Shown in pieces: positions 34,618 through 42,694 of a stretch of 42,993 nucleotides of DNA (within the stretch, counting starts at the first letter, position 1; each line of letters opens with the position of its first letter). Position numbers and translations under genes: made by a program. A model generated the notes under the pieces. That model was not told where the DNA came from and ran no database searches. It saw only the letters and a program-made list of their open reading frames with translations. This DNA is from JALHUB01 sp050010555 (GTDB taxonomy: Bacteria; Chloroflexota; Dehalococcoidia; DSTF01; JALHUB01), in contig JBEKKV010000013.1 of assembly GCA_050010555.1 (NCBI GenBank), positions 1 through 42,993 of the forward strand, given 5' to 3'.

Positions 34618-36031
34618 GTGCGAATCTGAGTCGCTTCAGCAGCGGGAGCGGGCTGTCCTTTCGAACCGCCGCTTCCGCAGTCTCTGGCTGGCGCAGCTCT
34701 TATCGCAGATCCCTCAGAACGCCATCCTTTTCACGCTCCTCGTCGTCGTTCTTACGAAGACGAACTCAACGACCGACACTAGCCTTCTCGTGCTCTCCTA
34801 CGTCGTGCCGTCGCTGCTGTTCGGCATGGTCGGCGGCGTTCTCGTTGACCGCTGGCGGAAGCGCGACATTCTCATCGCGACGAACGCCTTCCGCTCGCTG
34901 GCCGCGATCGCCTTCCTGCTCAGCAAAGACCACGTCGAGGCGATATTCGCGGTCAACATCGCTTTCTCCGCCGTCGGCCAGTTCTTCGCCACGGCGGAGG
35001 TCGCGACCGTGCCGTCGCTGGTGCCGAAGAACCAGCTTATCGCCGCTAATAGCCTCGTGAGCCTTGCGTGGACGGGCGCGCAGTTCGTTGGCATGGTGTT
35101 TATCGCGCCGATTATCATCAAGACCTTCGGCGTCGACGCGGTCTTCCTGACGGCAGCCGTTTCCTTCGTCGCCGCGTCGATGCTGACGCGCTCGCTACCG
35201 AAGGACGTGGGCGCACACCAGGCGGGCGCGGCGGTTGAGCCGCGGGCGGCCCAGGCGGCGCCCCGCGAGTTGGCGAAAGCATTGCGGCTGCTTCGCTCCG
35301 ACCCCGAGTCTTGCCTGGCGATGGCGCAGCTCACGCTGAGCAGCTCGCTGGTCCTCCTCTTCGCGGTGCTGGTGCCGCGCTTCATGCAGGAAGTGCTCGC
35401 CGTGCGGCCGGACGACGCAGTCTACGTCTTCGCGCCTACCGGCGTCGGCGCCATACTCGGGCTGCGGCTCCTGCCGCGCCTGGCGCAGCGGATAGGGAAG
35501 GACCGGATCGTCGCCTTCGGGCTCATCGGGCTGGCCGTGTGCCTGGTAGCGATGGGGCTGGTCCAGAACATGGCCAGCCTGCTTCAGCGAACGGAGGACT
35601 TCAACCCGTTTGGGGCGGAGCGGCTTGGCGGGCTCTCGTTACTCGTCTTCTTGACGATGATCATCGCCGGACCGCTTGGTCTTGCCTACGCGATGGTGAA
35701 TGCGCCGGCTCAGACGGTCCTGCACGAGAGGGCGCCGCCGGAGATGCGAGGGCGGGTCTTCGGCGCCCAACTTGCGCTGGCGAGTCTTGCCGCAATCATC
35801 CCACTGCTACTGGTGGGCGCCGTGGCCGACATATATGGTGTGAGTTTCGTGCTGTTCGCCATCGCGGTCGTTGTGGCGGCGCTGGCGGCCCTCAGCCTGC
35901 ACGCGCTGGACCGTCAGCAGAAGGCGGCGCTGGTGCAGCGAGCCGGGGCGGCAGGCCTGGCGATCGAGGGTCCGGCGGAGGCCGGCGGAGGCAGAACAGC
36001 TTCAATTGACACCGAAGAAGGGGTCGGCTAG
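34610..36031 (+). CDS. MFS transporter, paralogue of the upstream one
   Basis: This 473-residue protein has about twelve membrane segments and the same family motifs as its neighbour: GMVGGVLVDRWRKRD, TVPSLVPKNQLIAANSL and HERAPPEMRGRVFGAQ. The two genes are adjacent and overlap, suggesting a tandem duplication or a heteromeric pair. The C-terminal tail (about residues 435-473) is Ala/Gly-rich and cytosolic. The substrate is unknown. Confidence 0.85.
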   Translation: MPECESESLQQRERAVLSNRRFRSLWLAQLLSQIPQNAILFTLLVVVLTKTNSTTDTSLLVLSYVVPSLLFGMVGGVLVDRWRKRDILIATNAFRSLAAIAFLLSKDHVEAIFAVNIAFSAVGQFFATAEVATVPSLVPKNQLIAANSLVSLAWTGAQFVGMVFIAPIIIKTFGVDAVFLTAAVSFVAASMLTRSLPKDVGAHQAGAAVEPRAAQAAPRELAKALRLLRSDPESCLAMAQLTLSSSLVLLFAVLVPRFMQEVLAVRPDDAVYVFAPTGVGAILGLRLLPRLAQRIGKDRIVAFGLIGLAVCLVAMGLVQNMASLLQRTEDFNPFGAERLGGLSLLVFLTMIIAGPLGLAYAMVNAPAQTVLHERAPPEMRGRVFGAQLALASLAAIIPLLLVGAVADIYGVSFVLFAIAVVVAALAALSLHALDRQQKAALVQRAGAAGLAIEGPAEAGGGRTASIDTEEGVG

Positions 36032-36066
36032 ACTGGTTACGCGAGTCCGAGCCGGAGGTGGTGGGA

Positions 36067-36603
36067 ATGATTGAGATGAGCATAGAGAGCATCCGCGTTA
36101 GTCTCATGAACTATCAGCGGGTGGTGATACTCAAAGAGAAGAACGCCGAGCGCTATCTGCCTATCTGGATCGGACCGGCGGAGGCGGACGCTATTGCTGT
36201 GCGTCTGCAGGACGTCACCGTCGCGCGGCCGCTCACCCACGACCTGCTGCGGTCTGTTATCGACGCTCTTGGCGCCGAGATAAACTGCATAATCGTAAAC
36301 GATCTGGCGAACGATACCTTCTACGCGCGGATCGTCCTCTACGTCGGGGGGCGTTCCATGGAGATCGATTCACGGCCCAGCGACGCCATCGCTCTGGCCG
36401 TCCGGGCAAACGTCCCCATCTTCGCCGACGAGTCGGTACTGGAGAAGGCGGGCGTGCTGCTGGACAAGGAGGGGGAGAAAGCCGTCGGCGAAGAGCTTCG
36501 CGAGGTGCAGCCGGAAGAGCTGGAGAGGATGTCCGCTTTCCGCGAGTTCATCGAGAGCCTCGACCTAGACGACTTCGAGAAGCGGCGTCCCAAGGGCAAA
36601 TAG
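36067..36603 (+). CDS. Bifunctional nuclease family protein (DUF151)
   Basis: This 178-residue protein shows MNYQRVVILKEKNAERYLPIWIGPAEADAIA and RPSDAIALAVRANVPIFADESVL, the BFN/DUF151 signature. A C-terminal helical UVR-like tail is followed by basic RRPKGK. Plant and bacterial relatives have been reported with RNase/DNase activity. ATG 36067 is chosen because GGAGG lies eight bases upstream. A terminator follows the gene. Confidence 0.88.
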   Translation: MIEMSIESIRVSLMNYQRVVILKEKNAERYLPIWIGPAEADAIAVRLQDVTVARPLTHDLLRSVIDALGAEINCIIVNDLANDTFYARIVLYVGGRSMEIDSRPSDAIALAVRANVPIFADESVLEKAGVLLDKEGEKAVGEELREVQPEELERMSAFREFIESLDLDDFEKRRPKGK

Positions 36604-36627
36604 AAGGTCATTTCCGCGTTGGGCTGG

Positions 36628-36655
36628 GAGACGCCGAAGGGCGTCTCTCTTCGTG
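36628..36655 (+). terminator. Intrinsic terminator after the pyrF-BFN operon
   Basis: GAGACGCC pairs with GGCGTCTC around a GAAG loop, followed by TCTTCGTGT. It lies 25 bases after the stop at 36603 and upstream of the Trp T-box promoter. Confidence 0.65.
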
Positions 36656-36727
36656 TCCGCGGCGGTTCATTCTCGGCGGAGTCGAATATTCGTGCGGAAC
36701 GGCGCCCGCGCGAGTCGACTCCAGCGC

Positions 36728-36756
36728 TTGACATAGCGAAAACCCGCTGCTATATT
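36728..36756 (+). promoter_or_regulatory. Sigma-70-type promoter of the Trp T-box operon
   Basis: TTGACA (36728-36733) and TATATT (36751-36756) are separated by 17 bases. The predicted start near 36763 lies just before the T-box Stem I. Confidence 0.85.
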
Positions 36757-36762
36757 CGCCAC

Positions 36763-37085
36763 ACATCTGAATAGCGAACGGCTGAGAGCAGGACTAGTAG
36801 GCCGAAAGCGGGGCTTCCCGCCATGGACGGGGTCAGAGAGCCGGACGCGGTGAGAGCCGGCGCCAGCGCAACGACTAAATGGACCTAGGAGCCGCAAACC
36901 GAACATCGCCTCAGGCGATAAGTAGGCTTTGCCGGAGGGGCACCGTTAGCAGAGCCCAGGGTATCGTCCGCTTGAGGCGGACCGTACCTGATAGAGATGT
37001 CCCGACGCGTGCGGTCCGTCGGGGCAAGTGAGGTGGCACCGCGAGAATGCTCTCGCCCTTACGGGCGGGGGCTTTTTGTTTGGTG
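36763..37085 (+). ncRNA. T-box riboswitch with Trp (UGG) specifier
   Basis: The leader shows Stem I (AGGACTAGTAGG, then CAGAGAGCCGG and GGTGAGAGCCGG). A specifier strand ACTAAATGGACCTAGGAGC follows, with UGG at 36880-36882. Further stems precede the T-box core AGTGAGGTGGCACCGCGAG (37027-37045), and a terminator closes it. AGG/CCU closes the specifier loop. The UGGC of the core pairs with GCCA, matching the G discriminator of bacterial tRNA-Trp. Downstream genes are trpB2 and trpS, in full agreement with a Trp specifier. Uncharged tRNA-Trp should promote readthrough. Confidence 0.93.
37052..37080 (+). terminator. Intrinsic terminator of the Trp T-box
   Basis: CTCGCCC (37052-37058) pairs with GGGCGGG (37063-37069), with one U-G pair, and is followed by GGCTTTTTGTTT. 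It sits directly after the T-box core and 54 bases before trpB2. Confidence 0.88.
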
Positions 37086-37133
37086 GAAATGCCAAGCAGC
37101 GCCTCGGCGCTAGACCAAAGAAAGGAGAAAAGA

Positions 37134-38486
37134 ATGGACACCAAGTATATTCTGCCGGAAAAGGAGATGCCGTCGCGCTGGTACAACGTCCAGGCGGACT
37201 TGCCGTCGCCGCTGCCGCCGGTGCTCCATCCGGCCACGAAGCAGCCCATCGGGCCGCAGGACTTGGCGCCGCTGTTCCCGATGGAGTTGATCAAGCAGGA
37301 AGTGAGCACGGAGCGCTACATCGACATCCCGGAGGAGGTCCAGGACATCCTGAAGCTGTGGCGTCCGACGCCACTCTACCGGGCGCACCGGCTGGAGAAG
37401 GCGCTGGGCACGCCGGCTAAGATCTACTACAAGTACGAAGGCGTGAGCCCGGTCGGCTCGCACAAGCCGAACACCGCCGTCCCCCAGGCCTACTACAACA
37501 TGAAAGAGGGCGTGAAGCGGATCACGACCGAGACGGGCGCCGGACAGTGGGGAAGCGCGCTGGCCATGGGCTGCAACTTCTTCGGCATCGAGCTGAAGGT
37601 CTACATGGTCAAGGTGAGCTACTTCCAGAAGCCGTACCGTCGTTCGCTCATTGAAACTTACGGCGCGAAGGTCGTGCCGAGCCCCAGCCGCGACACGCAG
37701 GCCGGTCGCACTGCGCTGATGGAAGACCCGGAGGCCGGCGGCAGCCTGGGCCTGGCTATCAGCGAGGCGGTGGAGGACTGCGTGGGCCGCGAGGATACCA
37801 AGTACTCGCTGGGCAGCGTTCTCAACCACGTCCTGATGCACCAGACGGTCATCGGCGAAGAGGCGCTGAAGCAGATGGAGATGGCCGGCGACTACCCGGA
37901 CATGATTATCGGCTGCGTCGGCGGCGGCTCCAACTTCGGGGGCATCGCGCTGCCCTTCGCCCGTGACAACCTGACCGCCGGGAAGAAGACGCGGCTCCTC
38001 GCGGTCGAGCCGGAGGCCTGCCCCAGCCTGACGCGCGGCGCCGACGTCTACGACTACGGCGACACGGCGGGGATGGCGCCCATAGTCAAGATGTTCACGT
38101 TGGGGCACACGTTCGCGCCGCCCGCCATTCACGCCGGCGGACTTCGCTACCACGGCATGGCCCCGATCATCTCCGAGCTGCAGCGGCTGCAGTTGGTGGA
38201 ATCGCGCGCGTATCACCAGAACACCGTCTTCCAAGCCGCCGTCCAGTTCGCCCGGTCCGAAGGCATCGTGCCGGCGCCGGAGCCCGCACACGCCATTCGT
38301 GCCGTGATCGACGAGGCGCTGGCCTGCAAGCAGTCCGGCGAGTCGAAGGTCATTCTGCTGGCGCTGAGCGGCCACGGTCATTTCGACATGTCGGCGTACG
38401 ACAAGTACTTCTCCGGCGAGCTGGAAGACTACGCCTACCCGGAGGAGAAGGTGCGAGAAGCGCTGGCGCACGTGCCGCAAGTCTGA
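37134..38486 (+). CDS. trpB: Tryptophan synthase beta subunit, TrpB2 type
   Basis: This 450-residue PLP enzyme has the longer N-terminus and insertions of the TrpB2 class (WRPTPLYRAHRLEKALG). The Schiff-base Lys is in VGSHKPNTA, with TETGAGQWGSALA and the phosphate-binding GCVGGGSNFGG. It joins indole to serine to give tryptophan. TrpB2 often lacks a partner TrpA, and no trpA is visible here, so indole salvage or a separate alpha subunit is possible. AAAGGAG precedes the ATG. Expression is expected to rise when charged tRNA-Trp is low. Confidence 0.93.
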   Translation: MDTKYILPEKEMPSRWYNVQADLPSPLPPVLHPATKQPIGPQDLAPLFPMELIKQEVSTERYIDIPEEVQDILKLWRPTPLYRAHRLEKALGTPAKIYYKYEGVSPVGSHKPNTAVPQAYYNMKEGVKRITTETGAGQWGSALAMGCNFFGIELKVYMVKVSYFQKPYRRSLIETYGAKVVPSPSRDTQAGRTALMEDPEAGGSLGLAISEAVEDCVGREDTKYSLGSVLNHVLMHQTVIGEEALKQMEMAGDYPDMIIGCVGGGSNFGGIALPFARDNLTAGKKTRLLAVEPEACPSLTRGADVYDYGDTAGMAPIVKMFTLGHTFAPPAIHAGGLRYHGMAPIISELQRLQLVESRAYHQNTVFQAAVQFARSEGIVPAPEPAHAIRAVIDEALACKQSGESKVILLALSGHGHFDMSAYDKYFSGELEDYAYPEEKVREALAHVPQV

Positions 38487-38517
38487 GAGGATATGCTATC
38501 GTAGAGCGAAACAAGGC

Positions 38518-39522
38518 ATGGCCAAGAAACGCATTCTAACGGGGATCCGGCCGACCGGCGCGCTCCACCTGGGCCACTATGCCGGCGCGCTCGAGAACTG
38601 GGTGCGGCTGCAGGACGAATACGAGTGCTTCTTCCTGATCGCCGATTACCAGGTCTCCGACTACGCCGACGACATCGACATGGTGCGCCGGTCCGTCTTC
38701 GAGATCGCGATGGACTGGCTGGCGGTCGGCCTGGACCCGCAGCGCAGCCACTTCGTCATCGAGAGCCTGGTCCCGGAGCACGCGGAGCTCACTGTCTGGC
38801 TGAGCTGGTACGTCGGGCTGGGAAGGCTGCAGCGCAATCCGACCTTGAAGGCGGAGATGGACGAGCTGGAATCGCGGTCGAAGGAGGCCGCGCCCGTCGC
38901 CTTCTTCACCTATCCTGTCATGCAGGTGGCGAACATCCTCATGCCGAAGGCGAACCTTGTGCCGACGGGCGAGGACCAGGCGCCGCACGTGGAACTGACG
39001 CGGGAGGTGGCGCGCCGCTTCAACCGTCTCTTCGGTGAGGTGTTCCCGGAGCCGGAAGGGCTCGTCGGGCGGGTGCCGCGCCTCGTCGGAATCGACGGGC
39101 AGGCGAAGATGAGCAAGTCGCTGAACAACGCCATCTACCTGAAAGACGACGGCGAGACCGTGACGCAGAAGGTGATGCGCATGTTCACCGACCCGACACG
39201 CATCCACGCCGACGACCCGGGCCACATCGAGGGCAATCCCGTGTTCATGTACCACGACGCCTTCAATTCGGATAAGGCGGAGGTGCAGGACCTGAAGGAG
39301 CGCTACGTCGTCGGCAACGTCGGCGACGTCGAGGTGAAGCAGAAGCTGGCGCGGGCGCTGAACGCGCTGCTAGAGCCGATCCGGGAGCGGCGCGCACGCT
39401 ATGAGGCGCAGCCGGAGCTGGTCCGAGAGGCGCTGGGCAGCGGCAGTGGCTACGCCAGACGCGTCGCGGAGCAGACCATGGCGGAGGTGCGCGCGGCGCT
39501 GCGCTTGAACTACCTGGGCTGA
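38518..39522 (+). CDS. trpS: Tryptophanyl-tRNA synthetase
   Basis: This 334-residue class I synthetase has the HIGH-type motif in GALHLGHYAGAL and an exact KMSKS near residue 200. The core MQVANILMPKANLVPTGEDQ is typical of bacterial TrpS. It charges tRNA-Trp, the molecule sensed by the T-box upstream of trpB2, so the operon has a direct feedback loop. It begins 31 bases after trpB2. Confidence 0.95.
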   Translation: MAKKRILTGIRPTGALHLGHYAGALENWVRLQDEYECFFLIADYQVSDYADDIDMVRRSVFEIAMDWLAVGLDPQRSHFVIESLVPEHAELTVWLSWYVGLGRLQRNPTLKAEMDELESRSKEAAPVAFFTYPVMQVANILMPKANLVPTGEDQAPHVELTREVARRFNRLFGEVFPEPEGLVGRVPRLVGIDGQAKMSKSLNNAIYLKDDGETVTQKVMRMFTDPTRIHADDPGHIEGNPVFMYHDAFNSDKAEVQDLKERYVVGNVGDVEVKQKLARALNALLEPIRERRARYEAQPELVREALGSGSGYARRVAEQTMAEVRAALRLNYLG

Positions 39523-39588
39523 CCAGCGTTCTCCTCAGACCGAGGCGAAACGCGAGCATCGACGGCGGTCGGATATGCACCGGCCGCC

Positions 39589-39606
39589 GTTGGCGTTGGC
39601 GTTGGC
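39589..39606 (+). repeat. Hexanucleotide tandem repeat (GTTGGC)3
   Basis: Three exact GTTGGC units are followed by a variant GTTCGC, in the gap between trpS and the toxin-antitoxin promoter. Confidence 0.7.
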
Positions 39607-39623
39607 GTTCGCCCTCGCCCCGC

Positions 39624-39643
39624 GGAAGGTTTAAAGACCTCCC
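39624..39643. repeat. REP-like palindrome AGGT/ACCT with shared CCTCCCCTACA
   Basis: An imperfect inverted repeat (GGAAGGT, loop TTAAAG, ACCTCCC) is followed by CTACA. The 11 bases at 39638-39648 are identical to 14970-14980 in the ilvH-ilvC gap, indicating a dispersed family. Confidence 0.55.
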
Positions 39644-39665
39644 CTACAGGCGACATAGCGATATA

Positions 39666-39694
39666 TTGACAGCGTGATATATATATGGCATAAT
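39666..39694 (+). promoter_or_regulatory. Promoter and operator repeats of the relBE-like pair
   Basis: TTGACA (39666-39671) and CATAAT (39689-39694) are 17 bases apart. GATATAT occurs at 39660-39666 and 39676-39682, 16 bases apart and overlapping the -35 and spacer. These are good candidate sites for ribbon-helix-helix autorepression. Confidence 0.7.
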
Positions 39695-39720
39695 CTCAGG
39701 GAATGAGGGAGGGAAGCGAG

Positions 39721-39963
39721 ATGAAGAAGCTGATGGTCTACCTGGACGAGGAGATGCACGAGGACCTGCGTATTTTGGCCTTCCGGAAGCGCACGACGAT
39801 GGCGGCGCTCATCCGCCTCGCGCTCGATAGGACGTTCGAAGATGAGCTGGATGCTATCGCGGCGGAGCGCGCATTGCAGGAAGCCGCAGACAATCCCGGC
39901 AGCACTATGAGCTGGGAGGACTACAAGAAACAGAGGGGCCTTGACGTACGAGCTGCTGGTTGA
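39721..39963 (+). CDS. Ribbon-helix-helix antitoxin
   Basis: This 80-residue protein opens MKKLMVYLDEEMHEDLRIL, the beta strand and first helix of a CopG/RelB-type ribbon-helix-helix, and continues TTMAALIRLALDRTF. The tail contains MSWEDYKKQRG, a common toxin-binding end of such antitoxins. GGGAGG lies upstream at suitable spacing for ATG 39721; the ATG at 39703 has no good site. It overlaps the toxin gene by 23 bases. Confidence 0.82.
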   Translation: MKKLMVYLDEEMHEDLRILAFRKRTTMAALIRLALDRTFEDELDAIAAERALQEAADNPGSTMSWEDYKKQRGLDVRAAG

Positions 39964-40204
39964 ACGTCGAGCACGCCGCCAACTGGAGTCTCTTCCCGAG
40001 GATGCGTATCTGCAGATCGAACAGGCGATTGATGGGCTAGCCGAGGAGCCGCGGCCTCATGGCGCGAGGAAGCTGCGAGGTCATGATTACCTCTGGCGCA
40101 AGCGGGTCGGCCGGTACCGCGTCATCTACGCAGTTTTTGACAAGGACCGCCTCATAAGAATCGTGTTTGTAGCGCTTCGTCGAGAGGACACGTACGATAT
40201 CTAA
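39941..40204 (+). CDS. RelE/ParE-family toxin
   Basis: This 87-residue protein has YELLVERRARRQLESLPEDAY, LRGHDYLWRKRVGRYRVIY and the C-terminal RIVFVALRREDTYDI, the RelE fold pattern. RelE toxins cleave mRNA on the ribosome. The start is a TTG with GAGGGG three bases upstream, inside the antitoxin gene. The pair lies between trpS and the trpC-like gene. Confidence 0.85.
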   Translation: MTYELLVERRARRQLESLPEDAYLQIEQAIDGLAEEPRPHGARKLRGHDYLWRKRVGRYRVIYAVFDKDRLIRIVFVALRREDTYDI

Positions 40205-40255
40205 CGCCCCTGCGTCTCGACCAGAACCGCCCTTCTCCCGCATACTAACAGCGCC

Positions 40256-41107
40256 ATGACCGGCCAATCCTTCCTCGACGCCGTCGTCGCCGCCAAGCGC
40301 GAAGAGCTGCCATATCGACAGCAGAAGGAGCCGCTCGACGCTCTCAAGCGGCGGATAAAGCAGATCACCGACCAGAAGGAAGGCCGCGCCGAGCAGTGGA
40401 GCCTGATGCGTGCAATTCTGGAAGGGCCGCGAGGCCCGCTGAACGGCGGCAAGCGCATTCAGGTCATCGGCGAGATCAAGAAGGCTGTGCCCGGCCGCGG
40501 ACGCCTGGTCAACGACCTGGAGCGCCAGGGCCTTCCCCGCGCTTACACGCACAGCGGCGTGACTGCCGTGGCCGTCGTGACCGAGGCCAAGCATTACATG
40601 GGGCACATCGATCACCTGCTGCAGACGCGCAACATCCTCGATGGCTATTATCCAGGCGGCCGTCCGGCTATTCTCCGGCGCGACTTCCTCTTTGACCCGT
40701 ATCACATCTGGGAATCGCGCGCTTTCGGCGCCGATGCCATCGCGCTGCTGCCGGCCATCCTTGCCAACGACGAGCTGCGCGCGCTCACGGCCCTGGCTGC
40801 CGAGCTCGACCTGGAATGCCTGCTGGAAGTTCGCAACGAGGTCGAGGTGCAGCGGGCACTGGACGCCGGCGCCACGATGATCGGCATCGAGAACCTGGAC
40901 TACGAGACGCAAACGTCCGACCTGGCGACGACGGGGCGCCTGCGGCCGCTCATCCCCCAGGGCGTTGTCGTCGTCAGCGAGCATGGGATCGGGGAGCGCG
41001 CCGATGTCGAGCGCGTGGCCGATTGGGACGTCCATGCCGTCCTGGCCGGGGAAGAGCTGATCAGCGCTCGCGACGTTAAGCTCAAGGCGCGCGAGCTGAT
41101 GGTCTAG
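40256..41107 (+). CDS. Divergent indole-3-glycerol-phosphate synthase-like protein
   Basis: This 283-residue protein follows the TrpC TIM-barrel: VIGEIKKAVPGRG, YTHSGVTAVAVVTEAKHYMG, ILRRDFLFDPYHIWESRAFGADAI, LLEVRNEVEVQRALDAGA and VVSEHGI. Relative to characterised enzymes Glu73, Lys75, Glu191 and Glu242 match catalytic positions. The catalytic Lys of the LRKDF motif is Arg142, the Asn of GxNN is Glu212, and the KRxSPS serines are missing. It may be a true but divergent TrpC or an enzyme with a new substrate. No trpA, D, E or F gene lies here. Confidence 0.75.
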   Translation: MTGQSFLDAVVAAKREELPYRQQKEPLDALKRRIKQITDQKEGRAEQWSLMRAILEGPRGPLNGGKRIQVIGEIKKAVPGRGRLVNDLERQGLPRAYTHSGVTAVAVVTEAKHYMGHIDHLLQTRNILDGYYPGGRPAILRRDFLFDPYHIWESRAFGADAIALLPAILANDELRALTALAAELDLECLLEVRNEVEVQRALDAGATMIGIENLDYETQTSDLATTGRLRPLIPQGVVVVSEHGIGERADVERVADWDVHAVLAGEELISARDVKLKARELMV

Positions 41108-41210
41108 CGTAGCTGAGGCCTTCGAATCTCCAATTGCTTCCGGCGGCTTCCTGCGCCGATAATGAGACATCGCCCCTCAGGGCACCCTTTTATGAAGAGG
41201 ACCTTCGCGG

Positions 41211-41966
41211 ATGACCAGCGACTTCGAGCCGTATCAGGAGCGCCCGCAACCGTCGTCGGGCGATTGGCGCCGGGAGATCGTTTGGGGGCCGAGAGAAGTG
41301 ATCATCGGCCTGGCGTTGGGCGCTGTGGCTCTACTCCTCATACCTACGATCGCCATCGTTGTCGCGGCCATCCTGGGCATAGACGCGAGCGAGACGAAGC
41401 AGGGGGAGCAGGTCGCGCTGGTGGCCAGCCTTCCCTTCGAGCTGATGCTGCTCGTCATCGCGCTGGCGTTGACCGTCGGCAGCAGGGGGGCGAAGCTGCG
41501 CGCGCTCGGCTTCCGACGGCTGCCGCTGAACCTGTTCTGGGTGACGCCGGCCATTGTCGTGGGCGCGTTCATGGCGGTCGAAGTCTACGCCGTCATCGCC
41601 GACGCCATCGGCGGTAGCAATTTGCTGCCGAAGAGCAATCTGAACGAAGATATCTTGAATCAGACCTCCTTCATTGTGCTGGCGGGCGTTCTGGCGCTGG
41701 TGCTGGCGCCGCTGGTCGAGGAGACTTTTTTCCGCGGCTTTCTTTTCGGCGGGCTGACCAGGCGTTTCAGTTTGTTCACCGCGGCGTTGATCAGCGGCTT
41801 CCTGTTTTCGCTCGCCCACGGGCAGCCAACCACCCTTATCCCGTTCACACTCGTCGGGATGCTGTTCGCCGCCGGCTACGCCTACACCGGCTCGATCTGG
41901 ACGACGGTATCGGCCCATTTCATCTTCAATCTCATCAGCTTTATCGCCACGCTGGCGAACCGCTAG
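41211..41966 (+). CDS. CPBP family intramembrane metalloprotease
   Basis: This 251-residue membrane protein has about seven hydrophobic segments and the Rce1/CPBP motifs EETFFRG (EExxxR), FSLAHG and HFIFNL, which supply the catalytic Glu and His residues. Members cleave CAAX-like or other membrane peptides; bacterial ones are linked to bacteriocin immunity or unknown tasks. GAGGA lies about ten bases before the ATG. It stands alone between the trpC-like gene and the aro genes. Confidence 0.87.
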   Translation: MTSDFEPYQERPQPSSGDWRREIVWGPREVIIGLALGAVALLLIPTIAIVVAAILGIDASETKQGEQVALVASLPFELMLLVIALALTVGSRGAKLRALGFRRLPLNLFWVTPAIVVGAFMAVEVYAVIADAIGGSNLLPKSNLNEDILNQTSFIVLAGVLALVLAPLVEETFFRGFLFGGLTRRFSLFTAALISGFLFSLAHGQPTTLIPFTLVGMLFAAGYAYTGSIWTTVSAHFIFNLISFIATLANR

Positions 41967-42300
41967 CCGCTTGAAGGCGTTTCTCGGGGACTGTGCAGGC
42001 GGGCGATGTTGTGGTAGGATAGCAGCGCAGTGACGGCGTTTGCTGCCGGAGGCTACTGCTGTCTGCGCCGGAGGTCAGAATCGCGCGCAGGCAATCCGAT
42101 AGTCAGGCTAAGAGCGCGAAATCTCATCACGAGGTGCTTACCGGCCATGGGAGGAACAAGGTCAAAGGCTACGACACGCCGCGTCGAGGCGGAAACGCGT
42201 CGTAGCCGCCCGTATGCCTTCCGGGCCGGCCTGTTTGGTCCACTTCACGCAGGGCCTCCCTGAACGGGAACGGCCGGCGTGCTCGAGAGCTGGTAGCCGC
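41967..42300 (+). other. Structured leader region upstream of aroH
   Basis: This 334-base gap has a weak -10-like TAGGAT at 42015 and several strong stems. CTGCGC (42063) pairs with GCGCAG (42085). GGCTACG (42167) pairs with CGTAGCC (42201), extended by ACGC/GCGT. GCCGGCC (42225) pairs with GGCCGGC (42272). It lacks a T-box core and I cannot match it to a known riboswitch. A cis-regulatory RNA for aromatic amino acid genes is plausible but unproven. Confidence 0.35.
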
Positions 42301-42675
42301 GTGCTCTGTCGAGGTATCCGAGGCGCTATCACCGTAGATAGCAATACCACGCAGGACATCCTGGCCGCCGGCCGCGAGCTTCTCGAAGAGATGGTCGCAG
42401 CGAACGACGTTCATACCGAAGACGTCGCGGCAGCGCTCTTCACCACAACAAGCGACCTCGACGCCGAGTTCCCCGCCAGGGCCGCCCGCGAGATGGGCTG
42501 GAAGGATGCGCCGTTAGTCTGCGCCAACGAAATCGCAGTCCCAGGCAGCCTTCAACGGTGCCTGCGCATCCTACTCCTCATCAACACGGAGAAGCGCGCC
42601 GACGAGATCGTCCACGTATATCTCAAGGGCGCCCGCGTTCTCCGGCCCGACAGAGAATACAATCCGCAAGGATGA
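42301..42675 (+). CDS. aroH: Chorismate mutase, AroH type
   Basis: This 124-residue protein has the AroH fold signature: CRGIRGAITVDSNTTQDIL, FTTTSDLDAEFPARAAREMGW, EIAVPGSLQRCLRIL and EIVHVYLKGARVLRPD. The monofunctional trimeric enzyme converts chorismate to prephenate. The GTG at 42301 gives the usual length; the longer upstream frame has no family match. The Shine-Dalgarno is weak. A DAHP synthase gene follows 19 bases after the stop. Confidence 0.92.
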   Translation: MLCRGIRGAITVDSNTTQDILAAGRELLEEMVAANDVHTEDVAAALFTTTSDLDAEFPARAAREMGWKDAPLVCANEIAVPGSLQRCLRILLLINTEKRADEIVHVYLKGARVLRPDREYNPQG

Positions 42676-42694
42676 GGCAGGGAGCAAATAAGTA

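Noticed and set aside
42030..42263. 77-codon frame upstream of aroH
   Set aside because: It is Arg-rich and low-complexity, has no ribosome binding site and overlaps strong stem structures, so it is more likely RNA leader than protein.
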